Made by a program: the position numbers and the translations under genes. A model generated the notes under the pieces. It was given only the letters and a program-made list of their open reading frames with translations, did not search any database and was not told the origin of the DNA. A stretch of DNA of 56,734 nucleotides from Halopseudomonas xiamenensis. Its GTDB lineage: Bacteria; Pseudomonadota; Gammaproteobacteria; Pseudomonadales; Pseudomonadaceae. The stretch's first letter is position 1. Each line of letters begins with the position of its first letter. Positions 1 through 9,960 of this stretch are shown piece by piece. The stretch is taken from contig NZ_JACLGO010000030.1 in the NCBI RefSeq assembly GCF_014219065.1, positions 1 to 56,734 on the forward strand, in the 5' to 3' direction.

Positions 1-129
1 TATACGACAGACAACCTGCTCTTGTCATTGAATGTTGAAAGCCTTGCAATGAGGGAGGAGACCATATACGACAACCCCAGGGGAGCACCTCGTGCGCAAC
101 AACCCCGGGGGGAGCGCCAGCCATCAGGC
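1..129. other. Window edge, non-coding, repeat-like
   Basis: I see no credible gene before the acnA stop. The stretch carries two partial matches to a TATACGACA word and GGGG-rich short palindromes of the kind found elsewhere in the window, where they end in CGACAACCCC. No U-tract terminator for acnA is evident. Confidence 0.4.
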
Positions 130-2859
130 TCACTTCAACATCTCCCGCAGCACATAATGCAGAATCCCACCCGCCTTGAAGTAATCCACCTCATTGCCGG
201 TATCGATCCGGCACTGCACCTCGAACTCCAGTTTCCGGCCATCGTCGCGGGTGGCGATGACCTTGAGCGGTTGGCCGGGCCGGAGCTGGTCGTTGATGCC
301 GGGAATCTCCAGCACTTCATGCCCGGTCAACTGCAGCGTGGCAGCGCCCTGGCCATTGACGAACTGCAAGGGCAACACGCCCATGCCCACCAGGTTGGAG
401 CGGTGGATACGCTCGAAGCTCTCGGCGATCACCGCCTTCACCCCCAGCAGGTTGGTGCCCTTGGCCGCCCAGTCGCGGCTCGACCCGGTGCCGTACTCCT
501 TGCCGGCCAGCACCACCAGTGGCGTACCCTCGCGCTGGTAACGCATGGCCGCATCGTAGATCGACATGCGCTCGCCGCTGGGCACATGAATGGTCAGGCC
601 GCCCTCCTCGCCGCCGAGCATGCGGTTGCGAATGCGGATATTGGCGAAGGTACCGCGCATCATGATTTCATGGTTGCCACGCCGCGAGCCGTAGGAGTTG
701 AAGTCATCCGGGCTGACGCCCAGGCGCTGCAGGTACTCACCCGCCGGGGAGCTGGACTTGATGTTGCCCGCCGGCGAGATATGGTCGGTGGTGATCGAAT
801 CACCGAACACCGCCAATACCCGCGCCTGCTTAATCGGCCGCAGCGGTTGCAGCGGCTTGTCGATATCCTCGAAGTACGGCGGGTTCTGCACGTAGGTGGA
901 CTGGCTGTCCCAGGCATAGGTATCACCGCCACTGGTGGCAATCGCCCGCCAGTGCTCGTCGCCAGTAAACACATCGGCATAACGACGGCGGAACATGCTG
1001 TCCTCGACCAGCGCCACCGCCTCGGCGATCTCGGCATTGCTCGGCCACAGGTCACGCAGGTACACCGGCTTGTTGTCGCGATCCAGCCCCAGCGGCTCCT
1101 CCAGCAGATTGATCCGACTGTCACCCGCCAGCGCATAGGCAACCACCAGCGGCGGCGACGCCAGCCAGTTGGCCTTGACCTGCTGATGAATGCGCCCTTC
1201 GAAGTTGCGGTTGCCCGACAGCACCGCCGACACCACCAGGTCATGCTCACTGACCGCGTGACTGATCGGTTCAGGCAACGGCCCGGAGTTGCCGATGCAG
1301 GTGGTGCAACCGTAGCCGACCAGGTTGAAGCCCAACTGGTCCAGATACTCGGTCAGCCCGGCCCGCTCAAGGTAGTCGGTGACCACCTTGGAACCCGGAG
1401 CCAGCGATGACTTGACCCAAGGTTTGCGCCGCACGCCGCGCTCGACCGCCTTCTTCGCCAGTAGTCCGGCAGCCATCATCACGCTGGGGTTGGAGGTGTT
1501 GGTGCAGGAGGTGATCGCGGCAATCACCACGGCGCCATCCTTGAGCACATGCTCTTCGCCGTCGATGGTCACGCACACCTCGCCACTCGGCCCACCAATG
1601 GCCGCGCCACCACCACCTTCATCCTCCAGGCGTTCAACATCGCGCACCACCGGCGCCTTCTGCTGCTCCAGCAGCGCATCGAATGCCCTGTGCACATCGC
1701 CCAGCGCCACACGGTCCTGGGGCCGGCGCGGACCGGCCATGCTCGGCTCGACCTCGCCCATGTCCAGATGCAGGGTATCGGAGAACACCGGCTCATGGCC
1801 CGGCTCGCGCCACATCCCCTGCGCCTTGCTGTAGGCCTCGACCCGCTCCACCACCTCGCTCGGCCGACCGGTCAGGCGCAGGTAGCTCAGGGTCACCTCA
1901 TCGATCGGGAAGAAGCCGCAGGTAGCGCCGTACTCCGGCGCCATATTGGCGATGGTGGCACGGTCGGCCAGCGGCAGATCGGCCAGGCCATCACCATAGA
2001 ACTCGACGAACTTGCCCACTACCCCACGCTGGCGCAGCATCTGCGTCACCGTCAGCACCAGGTCGGTGGCGGTCATGCCCTCGCGCAGCTTGCCGGTCAG
2101 CTTGAAACCCACCACCTCGGGGATCAGCATCGACACCGGCTGCCCGAGCATCGCCGCCTCCGCCTCGATGCCCCCCACGCCCCAGCCCAGCACGCCCAGG
2201 CCGTTGACCATAGTGGTATGCGAATCGGTCCCGACCAGGGTGTCGGGATAGGCCCACAGCTGCCCATCGATCTGCTCGGCCCAGACACTCTGCGCCAGGT
2301 ACTCCAGGTTCACCTGGTGACAGATGCCGGTACCCGGCGGCACCACCCGGAAGTTGTTGAACGCCTTCTGCCCCCAGCGCAGGAAGGCATAGCGTTCACC
2401 GTTGCGCTTGATCTCCATGGCCACGTTGTCATGGAAGGACTGTTCATCGCCGAAGCGGTCGACCATCACCGAATGGTCGATCACCAGGTCCACCGGCGAC
2501 AGCGGGTTGATCCGCTGCGGATCACCACCGGCCCGTGCCACGGCATCACGCATGGCGGCCAGGTCGACCACCGCCGGTACGCCGGTGAAATCCTGCATCA
2601 ATACCCGCGCCGGCCGGTACTGGATTTCCCGGTCGGAGTGCCGGGTGGTCAGCCAGTCGGCCATCGCCTGGATATCCTCACCGGTCACCGTCTGGCCATC
2701 CTCATAGCGCAGCAGGTTCTCCAGCAGCACTTTCAGCGACATCGGCAGGCGGTCGATTTCACCCAGCAACAGGCCGGCCTTGGGCAGCGAATGATACTGA
2801 TAGGTCAGGCCGCCTACCTGCAGACTGCTGAGGGTTTGCAAACTGTCGATTGATGACAT
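130..2859 (-). CDS. acnA: Aconitate hydratase A
   Basis: This cytosolic TCA-cycle enzyme interconverts citrate and isocitrate through cis-aconitate using a [4Fe-4S] cluster. The 909-residue product has the usual length of bacterial AcnA/IRP1-type aconitases. The three cluster ligands are visible: Cys452 in AITSCTNT, and Cys518 and Cys521 in GCTTCIG. The C-terminal swivel domain contains the [10 protein letters not shown] motif. The start is ATG preceded by AGAGGAG about nine bases upstream. It is transcribed divergently from the chemoreceptor at 2987. Nothing looks unusual, and the identification is secure. Confidence 0.97.
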   Translation of the reverse strand: MSSIDSLQTLSSLQVGGLTYQYHSLPKAGLLLGEIDRLPMSLKVLLENLLRYEDGQTVTGEDIQAMADWLTTRHSDREIQYRPARVLMQDFTGVPAVVDLAAMRDAVARAGGDPQRINPLSPVDLVIDHSVMVDRFGDEQSFHDNVAMEIKRNGERYAFLRWGQKAFNNFRVVPPGTGICHQVNLEYLAQSVWAEQIDGQLWAYPDTLVGTDSHTTMVNGLGVLGWGVGGIEAEAAMLGQPVSMLIPEVVGFKLTGKLREGMTATDLVLTVTQMLRQRGVVGKFVEFYGDGLADLPLADRATIANMAPEYGATCGFFPIDEVTLSYLRLTGRPSEVVERVEAYSKAQGMWREPGHEPVFSDTLHLDMGEVEPSMAGPRRPQDRVALGDVHRAFDALLEQQKAPVVRDVERLEDEGGGGAAIGGPSGEVCVTIDGEEHVLKDGAVVIAAITSCTNTSNPSVMMAAGLLAKKAVERGVRRKPWVKSSLAPGSKVVTDYLERAGLTEYLDQLGFNLVGYGCTTCIGNSGPLPEPISHAVSEHDLVVSAVLSGNRNFEGRIHQQVKANWLASPPLVVAYALAGDSRINLLEEPLGLDRDNKPVYLRDLWPSNAEIAEAVALVEDSMFRRRYADVFTGDEHWRAIATSGGDTYAWDSQSTYVQNPPYFEDIDKPLQPLRPIKQARVLAVFGDSITTDHISPAGNIKSSSPAGEYLQRLGVSPDDFNSYGSRRGNHEIMMRGTFANIRIRNRMLGGEEGGLTIHVPSGERMSIYDAAMRYQREGTPLVVLAGKEYGTGSSRDWAAKGTNLLGVKAVIAESFERIHRSNLVGMGVLPLQFVNGQGAATLQLTGHEVLEIPGINDQLRPGQPLKVIATRDDGRKLEFEVQCRIDTGNEVDYFKAGGILHYVLREMLK

Positions 2860-2902
2860 CAGGGACTGCTCCTCTTAGAATCTTCGAGACCGACAAGTCC
2901 GT

Positions 2903-2929
2903 TCAAGAACTAGGCGGTCTGGCCGATAC
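2903..2929 (+). promoter_or_regulatory. Putative FliA (sigma-28) promoter of the chemoreceptor gene
   Basis: TCAAGAAC (2903-2910), exactly 11 bases, then GCCGATAC (2922-2929). This closely matches the flagellar sigma-28 pattern of TCAAG/TAAAG, N11 and GCCGATAA, and lies 57 bases before the ATG of a chemotaxis transducer. A chemoreceptor is a typical member of this regulon, so the context agrees. The assignment is by motif only. Confidence 0.65.
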
Positions 2930-2986
2930 CCCACCGGACAACACCTATTAGAATAGTCCAGATAACCAGAGCCTTCAGGAAAGCCC

Positions 2987-4549
2987 ATGCGCAAGAATCT
3001 ACCCGTGACCCAACGGGAGAGAACCTTCAATGCCAACCAGAGACTGATTTCCACCACCAACTTGAAAGGCGTAGTCACCTACTGCAACGATGCCTTCGTC
3101 GATGTATCCGGCTTCAGCCGCGAGGAGCTGATCGGCCAGGCGCACAATATCGTGCGTCACCCCGATGTGCCCCAGGCGGTCTATGCCCACCTGTGGAACG
3201 ACCTCAAGCAGGGCCGCAGCTGGATGGGCGTGGTCAAGAACCGCTGCAAGAATGGCGATCATTACTGGGTCAATGCCTTCATCACGCCGATCCGCGAGAA
3301 CGATGAAGTGGTCGGCTTCGAGTCGGTACGCACCAGGACCACACCCGACCAAGTCGCCCGCGCCACCCGCCTGTATGCCCGGCTCAATGCCGGCAGCAAG
3401 GCGGTGCCCGCCGACTGGCGGGGCATGTTGCAGATCCTGTTGCCAGTTGCGCTGATCAGCTGCTTCGGCGGCCTGTCGGTGCATTTCCTCGGCCTCTGGG
3501 GCCTGCTGCTGGCCGCGGCTGTCGGGGGCCCGATCGGTCTGCTGCTCAAGCACATGCGCGACCGTACCCTGCTGCGCATGCTCACCAAAGGCGCGGAAAA
3601 CAGCATCATCGATCCCCTGCTCGCGCAGATGTACACCGACCATCGCGGCCCGCTCGGGCAGCTGGAAATGGCCCTGCACAGCCAGCAGGCCCAGCTGCGC
3701 ACCTGCATCACCCGGGTCGCCGATAGCACCGAGCAGCTCCGACTGCAGGCCCTGCACAGCAGCGAGCTGTCCAGGCAGAGCAGCGACCAGCTGGAGCGCC
3801 AGCGCAACGAAACCGACATGGTCGCGGCCGCGGTCAATGAGATGTCCGCGGCAACCCAGGAAGTGGCCGGCAACGTGCACCGCGCGGCCGACGCCGCACG
3901 CAGCGCCAACCAGCAGGCCGAACAGGGCAAGGCGGTGGCCGGCAAGGCGCGCGACTCCATCGAGATGCTCTCCGCCTCGGTCAGCTCCGCCGCCACCGTC
4001 GCCTCGCAACTGGCGACCGATGCCAGGGAGATCGGCACGGTAGTCGACGTGATCAAGGGCATCGCCGAGCAGACCAACCTGCTGGCCCTCAACGCCGCCA
4101 TCGAAGCCGCCCGCGCGGGCGAACAGGGCCGCGGTTTTGCCGTGGTCGCCGATGAGGTCCGGGCACTGGCCAAACGCACCGCCGACTCCACCGAGCAGAT
4201 CCACGGGCTGATCGACAACCTGCAACAGGCCACCAACCGCGCGGTCAACACCATGCATGCCGGCAGCGAACAGGCGGACCAAGGCGTCGAGTTGGTGATT
4301 CAGGCCGACGAGGCACTGGACGGCATCCGCCAGGCCATCGAGCGGGTCAACGACATGGCCGGCCAGATCGCCAGCGCCGCCGAGGAACAGAGCGCCGTGG
4401 TCGACGAGATCAACCATAACATCACCAATATCGCCGTCCTCTCCGACCAGACCGCAACCCACGCCCGAAGCAGTGCCGAGATCAATCTGCAACTGGCTGA
4501 CAGCGCCACCCAGCAGAGTGCGTTGGTGGAGCGTTTCAACCGGCGCTGA
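2987..4549 (+). CDS. PAS-domain methyl-accepting chemotaxis protein (Aer/BdlA-like)
   Basis: The 520-residue transducer has a cytoplasmic N-terminal PAS domain (about residues 10-120) with the Aer-like signature around [19 protein letters not shown]. Two closely spaced membrane segments follow (about 147-185), with almost no periplasmic loop. Next come a HAMP-like linker and a long coiled coil. The conserved signalling hairpin begins at residue 356 ([20 protein letters not shown]). This is the energy or redox taxis architecture, in which the sensor is internal. It would signal to CheA/CheW; the ligand or cofactor cannot be read from the sequence. The RBS is AGGAAAG before the ATG, and a FliA-type promoter lies upstream. 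Confidence 0.93.
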   Translation: MRKNLPVTQRERTFNANQRLISTTNLKGVVTYCNDAFVDVSGFSREELIGQAHNIVRHPDVPQAVYAHLWNDLKQGRSWMGVVKNRCKNGDHYWVNAFITPIRENDEVVGFESVRTRTTPDQVARATRLYARLNAGSKAVPADWRGMLQILLPVALISCFGGLSVHFLGLWGLLLAAAVGGPIGLLLKHMRDRTLLRMLTKGAENSIIDPLLAQMYTDHRGPLGQLEMALHSQQAQLRTCITRVADSTEQLRLQALHSSELSRQSSDQLERQRNETDMVAAAVNEMSAATQEVAGNVHRAADAARSANQQAEQGKAVAGKARDSIEMLSASVSSAATVASQLATDAREIGTVVDVIKGIAEQTNLLALNAAIEAARAGEQGRGFAVVADEVRALAKRTADSTEQIHGLIDNLQQATNRAVNTMHAGSEQADQGVELVIQADEALDGIRQAIERVNDMAGQIASAAEEQSAVVDEINHNITNIAVLSDQTATHARSSAEINLQLADSATQQSALVERFNRR

Positions 4550-4555
4550 GCACGA

Positions 4556-4757
4556 TGTCGTCGCGCAGGCGCGCGACAACCCTGGGGGTGTGGTGCCCCG
4601 GTCCGCGTTCGGGCGCTACGCCTGCGATCTCCGGGCAAAATGCGTCGTCGAGTCCGATCGCGGCCCGAGGCGCTCGACAACCCCGGGGGTGTAGCGCGCC
4701 TGCGCTACGCCTGCGGTCTCCGAGCACATACGTCGTCGCGCAGGCGCGCGACAACCC
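4556..4757. repeat. Cluster of palindromic REP-like repeats upstream of glmS
   Basis: Five units sit in about 200 bases: GTCGTCGCGCAGGCGCGCGAC (from 4558), a degenerate unit near 4590-4632, GTCGTCGAGTCCGATC...GCTCGACAAC (from 4644), GTGTAGCGCGCCTGCGCTAC (from 4690) and a second GTCGTCGCGCAGGCGCGCGAC (from 4732). Relatives recur at about 16.15, 26.63, 35.1, 38.7, 45.5, 48.8, 50.6 and 53.5 kb. They fill most of the gap between the chemoreceptor gene and glmS, so the glmS promoter must lie within or beside them. A TGATAAACT sequence at about 4781 is a possible -10. Confidence 0.75.
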
Positions 4758-4826
4758 GGAAATATCGCCCCTCGACCAGCAGTGATAAACTGCCCTCTTT
4801 GCATCCGGCAACAAGGAAACCACAAC

Positions 4827-6650
4827 ATGTGCGGAATCGTCGGCGCGGTCGCTCAGCGCAATATCACTCCCATTCTGCTCGAAGGTCTGCGTCGCCTGGA
4901 ATATCGCGGCTATGATTCGGCGGGCGTTGCCGTATTGGCCAGCGGTACCGGTATCCAGCGGGTTCGTGCCACCGGCAAGGTGGCGGAACTGGAGAGCGCC
5001 CTGGCGACCAATCCCGCCAATGGCTACCTGGGCATCGCCCATACCCGCTGGGCCACCCATGGCAAACCGGCCGAGCACAATGCTCACCCCCACGTCTCCA
5101 AAGGGCTGGCGATCGTCCACAACGGCATCATCGAAAACCACGCTCCCCTGCGCAAGAAGCTGACCGACCTGGGCTATGTGTTCACCTCGGAAACCGATAC
5201 CGAGGTGGTCGCGCACCTGATCGCCTGGCATTACAGTCAGGACGCAGACCTGCTGAAGGCCTTTCGTGCCACCCTCGGCGAACTGCACGGCGCCTATGCA
5301 CTGGCGCTGGTGCATGAGGACGAGCCGCAGCACCTGTATTGCGCGCGCATGGGCAGCCCGCTGGTCATCGGCGAAGGCAGCGGCGAGCACTATCTGGCCT
5401 CCGACCCGCTGGCGCTGCTGCAGGTCACCGACCGCTTCCGTTACCTGGACGAAGGCGATCACGCGCGTCTGAGCGACCAGCAGTGCGACATCTGGGACCG
5501 CGAGCATCAGCAGGTCGAGCGCTCGGTCAAACGCTACGAACACGCCGCCCACAGTCTGGAAAAAGGCGAATATCGCCACTACATGCTCAAGGAAATCTTC
5601 GAGCAACCCGACGCCATCAGCGATACCCTCAGCGGCATCCTTGGCGATGACCACGTACTGACCGCCATTCTCGGCCCGGAAGCGGAAACCAAGCTGGCGG
5701 ATATCCAGAACATCCACATCGTCGCCTGCGGCACCAGCTACCATGCCGGTCTCGTCGCCCGCTACTGGATCGAGTCCCTGGTCGGCCTGCCCTGTCAGGT
5801 CGAGGTGGCCAGTGAATACCGCTACCGCCGCGTGGTGGTGCCAGCCAATACCCTGCTGGTCACCATATCCCAGTCAGGTGAAACCGCCGATACCCTGGCC
5901 GCGCTGCGCTTTGCCAGCAACCAGGGCTATCTCGCCACCCTGGCTATCTGCAACGTCGCCGGCAGCTCTTTGGTACGCGAGGCCGACTGGCGCCTGCTGA
6001 CCCATGCCGGCCCGGAAATCGGCGTCGCCTCGACCAAGGCATTCACCACGCAGCTGGTTGCCCTGCTGTGGTTCACCACCGCGCTGCTGCAGGTGCGCAA
6101 CAGCAGCGCGCCGCAGGTGGCCGAAAACGTGGCGGCGCTGCGCAAACTGCCGGCGCTGATCGGCCAGGTGCTGGCACTGGAGCCGGCCATCACCAGCCTG
6201 GCGCAGCGTTTCGCCAACAAGCATCACGCCCTGTTCCTCGGTCGCGGCCCGCACTACCCCATCGCCATGGAAGGTGCGCTCAAGCTCAAGGAGATATCCT
6301 ATATCCACGCCGAGGCCTATGCCGCCGGTGAGCTCAAGCACGGCCCGCTGGCACTGGTCGACGAGGACATGCCGGTGGTCAGCGTCGCCCCCAGCGACAG
6401 CCTGCTGGAAAAGCTCAAGTCCAACCTGGAGGAAGTGCGTGCCCGCGGTGGCGAACTGATCACCTTCGCCTGTGAAAGCATCGACCACCAGCAGGGCGAC
6501 GGCATCATCAGCCTGCCGCAGGTGGACGACATCATCTCGCCGATCCTCTACACCATTCCGCTGCAACTGCTCAGCTACCATGTCGCCCTGGTCAAGGGCA
6601 CGGATGTCGACAAGCCCAGGAACCTGGCCAAGTCGGTGACCGTCGAGTAA
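4827..6650 (+). CDS. glmS: Glutamine-fructose-6-phosphate aminotransferase (isomerising)
   Basis: GlmS makes glucosamine-6-phosphate from fructose-6-phosphate and glutamine, the first step towards UDP-GlcNAc for peptidoglycan and LPS. The 607-residue protein begins MCGIVGAV, so Cys2 becomes the N-terminal glutaminase nucleophile. That motif, together with AAGGAA eight bases upstream, fixes the start at 4827 rather than at the earlier in-frame ATG. An N-terminal Ntn glutaminase domain (1-240) is followed by two SIS isomerase domains, with VACGTSYHAG and SQSGETADT typical of the first. The C-terminus ends KSVTVE as expected. No riboswitch or ribozyme structure was recognised in the repeat-rich leader. 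Confidence 0.97.
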   Translation: MCGIVGAVAQRNITPILLEGLRRLEYRGYDSAGVAVLASGTGIQRVRATGKVAELESALATNPANGYLGIAHTRWATHGKPAEHNAHPHVSKGLAIVHNGIIENHAPLRKKLTDLGYVFTSETDTEVVAHLIAWHYSQDADLLKAFRATLGELHGAYALALVHEDEPQHLYCARMGSPLVIGEGSGEHYLASDPLALLQVTDRFRYLDEGDHARLSDQQCDIWDREHQQVERSVKRYEHAAHSLEKGEYRHYMLKEIFEQPDAISDTLSGILGDDHVLTAILGPEAETKLADIQNIHIVACGTSYHAGLVARYWIESLVGLPCQVEVASEYRYRRVVVPANTLLVTISQSGETADTLAALRFASNQGYLATLAICNVAGSSLVREADWRLLTHAGPEIGVASTKAFTTQLVALLWFTTALLQVRNSSAPQVAENVAALRKLPALIGQVLALEPAITSLAQRFANKHHALFLGRGPHYPIAMEGALKLKEISYIHAEAYAAGELKHGPLALVDEDMPVVSVAPSDSLLEKLKSNLEEVRARGGELITFACESIDHQQGDGIISLPQVDDIISPILYTIPLQLLSYHVALVKGTDVDKPRNLAKSVTVE

Positions 6651-6659
6651 CTCGCGGCC

Positions 6660-6682
6660 CTGGCCTGGCAATACCAGGCCAG
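6660..6682. terminator. Hairpin between convergent glmS and acyltransferase genes
   Basis: A perfect 9-bp stem, CTGGCCTGG/CCAGGCCAG with loop CAATA, starts ten bases after the glmS stop and ends ten bases before the stop of the convergent gene. There is no clear T-run on either side. It could be a weak bidirectional terminator or simply a transcript-end stem. Confidence 0.5.
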
Positions 6683-6691
6683 AGCCCATAG

Positions 6692-8743
6692 TCAGAACAC
6701 CAACGCTCCGCGCCTGAGAAGGCGGCTGGCCTGTCGCTCGGCCAACGACCAGGCCGAACGGTCGATCGCCTCTGCCAGGAAGCCACTCAGGGACTTCATG
6801 TAAAGGGTGGATACGTGGCTTCTGTCCTTGTAGATCAGGATATTGCCGGCCACTGCCGGGCAACTGTCGCGGGTGCAGAAGTAATCGCTCATATCGATGA
6901 AGTGGATGGCCTGCCCCTCCCCGCCCAATTCCTCCAGCGGCAAGCGCAGGTCCACCGCCAGTGCCTGCTCCCTCGGCCGCGAACAGCGTTGCGAGTCAGC
7001 GCCGTTGATATCGACACAGGTCGGCACATGGAAGCCCATGAAGGGCGTATCGCGCACGGCGATGATCTTCAGCCGCATCCGCTGCAGCTTCTGCCACTGG
7101 ACCACATAGCCTGGCGGAACATGTTCCGCACGGTCCGCGGTGGCTGCCACGCTGGCCGTGGTGAACACCAGATCCGGGGCCAGTCGTTCGAGCGCCGCCA
7201 ACACGTTGTCATTCCATAGCGCACAGGAATTCTCCCGATTCTCCGGCGACTCCTGTGCATTGGCGGTAAAGCGGCACCCATTCTTGGTGAAACTCACCAG
7301 CCGCCAGTTGCGCTGCAGGGCGATCTTCTCCAATGCCGGCACCCAATGGGTAGCATGGGAGCTACCCACCACGGCGATGGTCAGCACACCGTCGGCATGT
7401 CCATAATGACAGGCACTCGCCTCGCTCCCCAGCAGGCCCTGGTGACAACCCTCGCGATAGGGCTTGGGCACATCCCTGCTGGCCATGAACGGCTCGGGAA
7501 TGACCCTCGCCTCCTCCAGCACATGCTCCGCAGCCCCTGCGCTCAGCGCCCGTGCACCGGGATAGCGCACCGCATCCACCGTTTCCGGCACCTGATAGTG
7601 TTCGGCCAGGCCCTGCACCTCGTTACGCCACAGGGCGATCGCCAGCACCAGTGGAGCCACTGCAACCAGTGCCGTGGCATAGACAAAGCCCGGAGACCGC
7701 GTGCCCAGTCGCGCTCGCAGCGGCTTTTCCACCAGGCGGGTGGTGCCCCAGGCCAGCAGCAACGACAGCAGCATGATCATCACACCGCCATACCAGACTG
7801 CTCCCAATTCGACAAAAGTAGCCCGGAAGAAGATCATGATCGGCCAGTGCCAGAGATAGAAGGCATAACTGATCCCACCCAGCCAGACCAACGGTCGAAT
7901 CGCCAGTAAGCCACCGGCACTGTTGCTCACTGCGCTCGCTCCGGCCGCCAGGATCAGCGCCGCACCCAGCGATGGCCACAGCGCCACGTACCCGGGAAAG
8001 CTCAGCGATACGTCCAGCACCAGCCCGCAACTCAGAATCGCCGCCAACCCCAGCCAGCCCATGAACCGGCGCGGAGCTTCGGCAAGCGCCGCCCAGGGCA
8101 TGATGGCCACCAGCCCACCCAGCGCGAACTGCCAGACCCGGGCGAAGGTGTTGAAATAGGCGAAGGTCTGGTTGGCAGCGGTATGGATGATGGAAAAAAC
8201 CAGCGACAGGACGAATACACCGGCAAAGGTCAGCAGCACCGCCTGGCGCCGGCCCAGCGCCAGTAGCCTGCCCAGGTACAGCGCCAGCATGATGACGAAC
8301 GGCCAGAGCGCATAGAACTGCCCCTGCGCCGACAGCGCCCAGTAATGCTGTACCGGGCTGGGCTGGTTATCACGGGCCAGATAGTCCACCGAGTTGAATG
8401 CCAGCAGCCAGTTCTCGAGGTAGAACATCGCCGCCAGGCTTTCCTTCATCGAAGCCATCCACAGCGATCGTGGCAACAGCAGCCAGGTACCGAGCAGCAC
8501 CGCGGCGATCACCAGCAGCGCGGCGGGTAACAGTCGCCGGGCCAGTCCGGCCCAGAACAGCAAGGGTCGCACCCGCCCCAGCCGCTCGCTCTGGCGCAGC
8601 AGCGAAAGCGTGATCAGGTACCCGGAAACCACGAAAAATACATCCACGCCACCGGATACCTTGTTCATCCAGATATGGAATATCGCCACCAGCAAGGCGG
8701 CCAGCGCCCGTAGCCCTTCGATGTCACCGCGATATGTATCCAT
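6692..8743 (-). CDS. OafA-type acyltransferase (acyltransferase 3 plus SGNH domains)
   Basis: The 683-residue membrane protein is predicted to transfer acetyl or another acyl group onto a surface glycan. The N-terminal half is an acyltransferase-3 domain with about ten membrane spans. It starts with the family signature DIEGLRALAALLVAIFHI and contains FFVVSGYLIT. After about residue 370 comes a periplasmic SGNH-hydrolase-like domain with IAVVGSSHATHW as its nucleophile block, GSSH instead of the commoner GDSH. Its ATG lies three bases after the stop of the ATP-grasp gene, so the two are co-transcribed. The substrate is unknown; O antigen or the nearby exopolysaccharide are candidates. Confidence 0.9.
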   Translation of the reverse strand: MDTYRGDIEGLRALAALLVAIFHIWMNKVSGGVDVFFVVSGYLITLSLLRQSERLGRVRPLLFWAGLARRLLPAALLVIAAVLLGTWLLLPRSLWMASMKESLAAMFYLENWLLAFNSVDYLARDNQPSPVQHYWALSAQGQFYALWPFVIMLALYLGRLLALGRRQAVLLTFAGVFVLSLVFSIIHTAANQTFAYFNTFARVWQFALGGLVAIMPWAALAEAPRRFMGWLGLAAILSCGLVLDVSLSFPGYVALWPSLGAALILAAGASAVSNSAGGLLAIRPLVWLGGISYAFYLWHWPIMIFFRATFVELGAVWYGGVMIMLLSLLLAWGTTRLVEKPLRARLGTRSPGFVYATALVAVAPLVLAIALWRNEVQGLAEHYQVPETVDAVRYPGARALSAGAAEHVLEEARVIPEPFMASRDVPKPYREGCHQGLLGSEASACHYGHADGVLTIAVVGSSHATHWVPALEKIALQRNWRLVSFTKNGCRFTANAQESPENRENSCALWNDNVLAALERLAPDLVFTTASVAATADRAEHVPPGYVVQWQKLQRMRLKIIAVRDTPFMGFHVPTCVDINGADSQRCSRPREQALAVDLRLPLEELGGEGQAIHFIDMSDYFCTRDSCPAVAGNILIYKDRSHVSTLYMKSLSGFLAEAIDRSAWSLAERQASRLLRRGALVF

Positions 8744-8746
8744 GCC

Positions 8747-9733
8747 TCACCCCAGTTCGTTCACCGCGTTGTGGAAATGACCGCTGCGCTCGCTGGCGAC
8801 CTCGGCGGCACCCGACATGGGAATCTCCGGCCAGCGAAACAACGCCCCCAACTTCCGATCCCACTCCGCTGGATACAACTTGAAAGCGCCCGCTCCCGGC
8901 GTGAAGGTGATCTCACCGACATAGACATGCCCTTCAAACAGGTACAGATCCACCCGGCAATAGCCGAACGGCTGCGCCAGGCGGCTGGCCACATCCAGCA
9001 TCTCGGCCAGATTGGCCGGAGCAGTGGTGATCGCCGTATCGGTGCTCTGCGGCAAGGTTCCACCCAATCGAAACGGCAGGCTCTGCCAGTCCGCCGAATA
9101 CAGGTTCTGGGTCATTCTGCCGAAGCGGCCATTGATGACCTGCACGAACAGATAGCTGTCCCCCTCGGCGGGATTGAATACATGGATCTTGTAGTCCGCC
9201 GGTGGGCCGGCGTCGGTCAACAACGCCTGCTCGAACAGCACCTGTGGCCGGATCGCCTTGTAGTGCCGCTCTCCCCGGCATTTGGAAAAGTCATCACGCA
9301 GCCACGAGTTGCCCAGGCTAACCAGAGCGGCAATGTCCTCCCGCGACTTGTCCGGAACAATGCGAACAGAGCCGCTACTGTTGTTGGTTTTCATGACAAA
9401 GGTATTGGGCAGATGCTCAAATTGTGACGCAGTTATCATTTCCACTGCGCCATACAGTGGGACATTGAACTTCTCGCCTACAGTATCCCGAATGTACTCC
9501 CGGGCCAGGACCTTATCGGCCAGGCGGGAAAAGTGCGGCAAGGGATAACGCATCCGGTGATGCAGCTTCTCGGTCAACCTCTCGGGGTTATCGAAGTTGC
9601 ACAGCCTCCCATGTCTTTTCAGATACCGAAGCTGATACTCCACAACCTCGGGCAAAAGCCCCAGGGACACCGATATCAGTGATGATCGCGCTTTCTCGAT
9701 GGTCTTTTCAGCGTAACTACGCAAGATTTCCAT
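8747..9733 (-). CDS. TupA-like ATP-grasp polysaccharide biosynthesis protein
   Basis: The product has 328 residues from the chosen ATG (MEILRSYAEK). An in-frame start 22 codons upstream is possible, but GGGG precedes the chosen ATG at a usable distance. The protein resembles the TupA-like ATP-grasp family found in surface-polysaccharide and teichuronopeptide loci. Features include the FDNPERLTEKLHHRM region, KTNNSSGSVRIV as the nucleotide-binding lysine strand, and CRVDLYLFEGHVYVGEITFTPG as the C-terminal metal and ATP-binding strand. Such proteins may ligate an amino acid or similar group to a sugar acid, but activity is unproven. It is first in a two-gene unit with the acyltransferase. Confidence 0.75.
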   Translation of the reverse strand: MEILRSYAEKTIEKARSSLISVSLGLLPEVVEYQLRYLKRHGRLCNFDNPERLTEKLHHRMRYPLPHFSRLADKVLAREYIRDTVGEKFNVPLYGAVEMITASQFEHLPNTFVMKTNNSSGSVRIVPDKSREDIAALVSLGNSWLRDDFSKCRGERHYKAIRPQVLFEQALLTDAGPPADYKIHVFNPAEGDSYLFVQVINGRFGRMTQNLYSADWQSLPFRLGGTLPQSTDTAITTAPANLAEMLDVASRLAQPFGYCRVDLYLFEGHVYVGEITFTPGAGAFKLYPAEWDRKLGALFRWPEIPMSGAAEVASERSGHFHNAVNELG

Positions 9734-9843
9734 ATACTTACCCCAACGCACTAAGGGAGGCCAGGTCGGTGCAGCAGATATGAGATTGCCACTACCCATC
9801 CACAGGGTTATTCAGGCATGAAAACCGGCATTTCGCCTTCACG

Positions 9844-9893
9844 AATCAATAACGCCGGCTCAATAGTCACCAATCAATAACGATTCACTAACG
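9844..9893. promoter_or_regulatory. Direct-repeat array, candidate operator of the winged-helix regulator
   Basis: AATCAATAACG occurs exactly at 9844-9854 and 9872-9882, with a 9/11 match (ATTCACTAACG) at 9883-9893, eleven bases after the second copy. TCAATA also occurs at 9860, giving a 14-base period (9846, 9860, 9874). The array lies in the divergent gap between the ATP-grasp gene and an OmpR-type winged-helix gene. Tandem direct repeats about one helical turn apart are typical of OmpR/PhoB-fold operators. Binding is an inference. Confidence 0.45.
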
Positions 9894-9960
9894 CAGCAAA
9901 CTTAATCAGCCAACATCTGCCTTAATAGCGTCGTGATTCATCCTGCTGAGGAGACGGCAT

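Noticed and set aside
22..2853. Long plus-strand open frames opposite acnA
   Set aside because: They mirror the codon pattern of acnA in GC-rich DNA, are rich in His/Arg/Gln, and match no family. acnA is certain.
2999..4579. 526-codon minus-strand frame opposite the chemoreceptor
   Set aside because: Shadow of a well-supported MCP gene; composition is typical of antisense translation.
6731..8721. Plus-strand frames opposite the acyltransferase gene
   Set aside because: Short, without RBS, and antisense to a membrane protein with clear acyltransferase-3 motifs.
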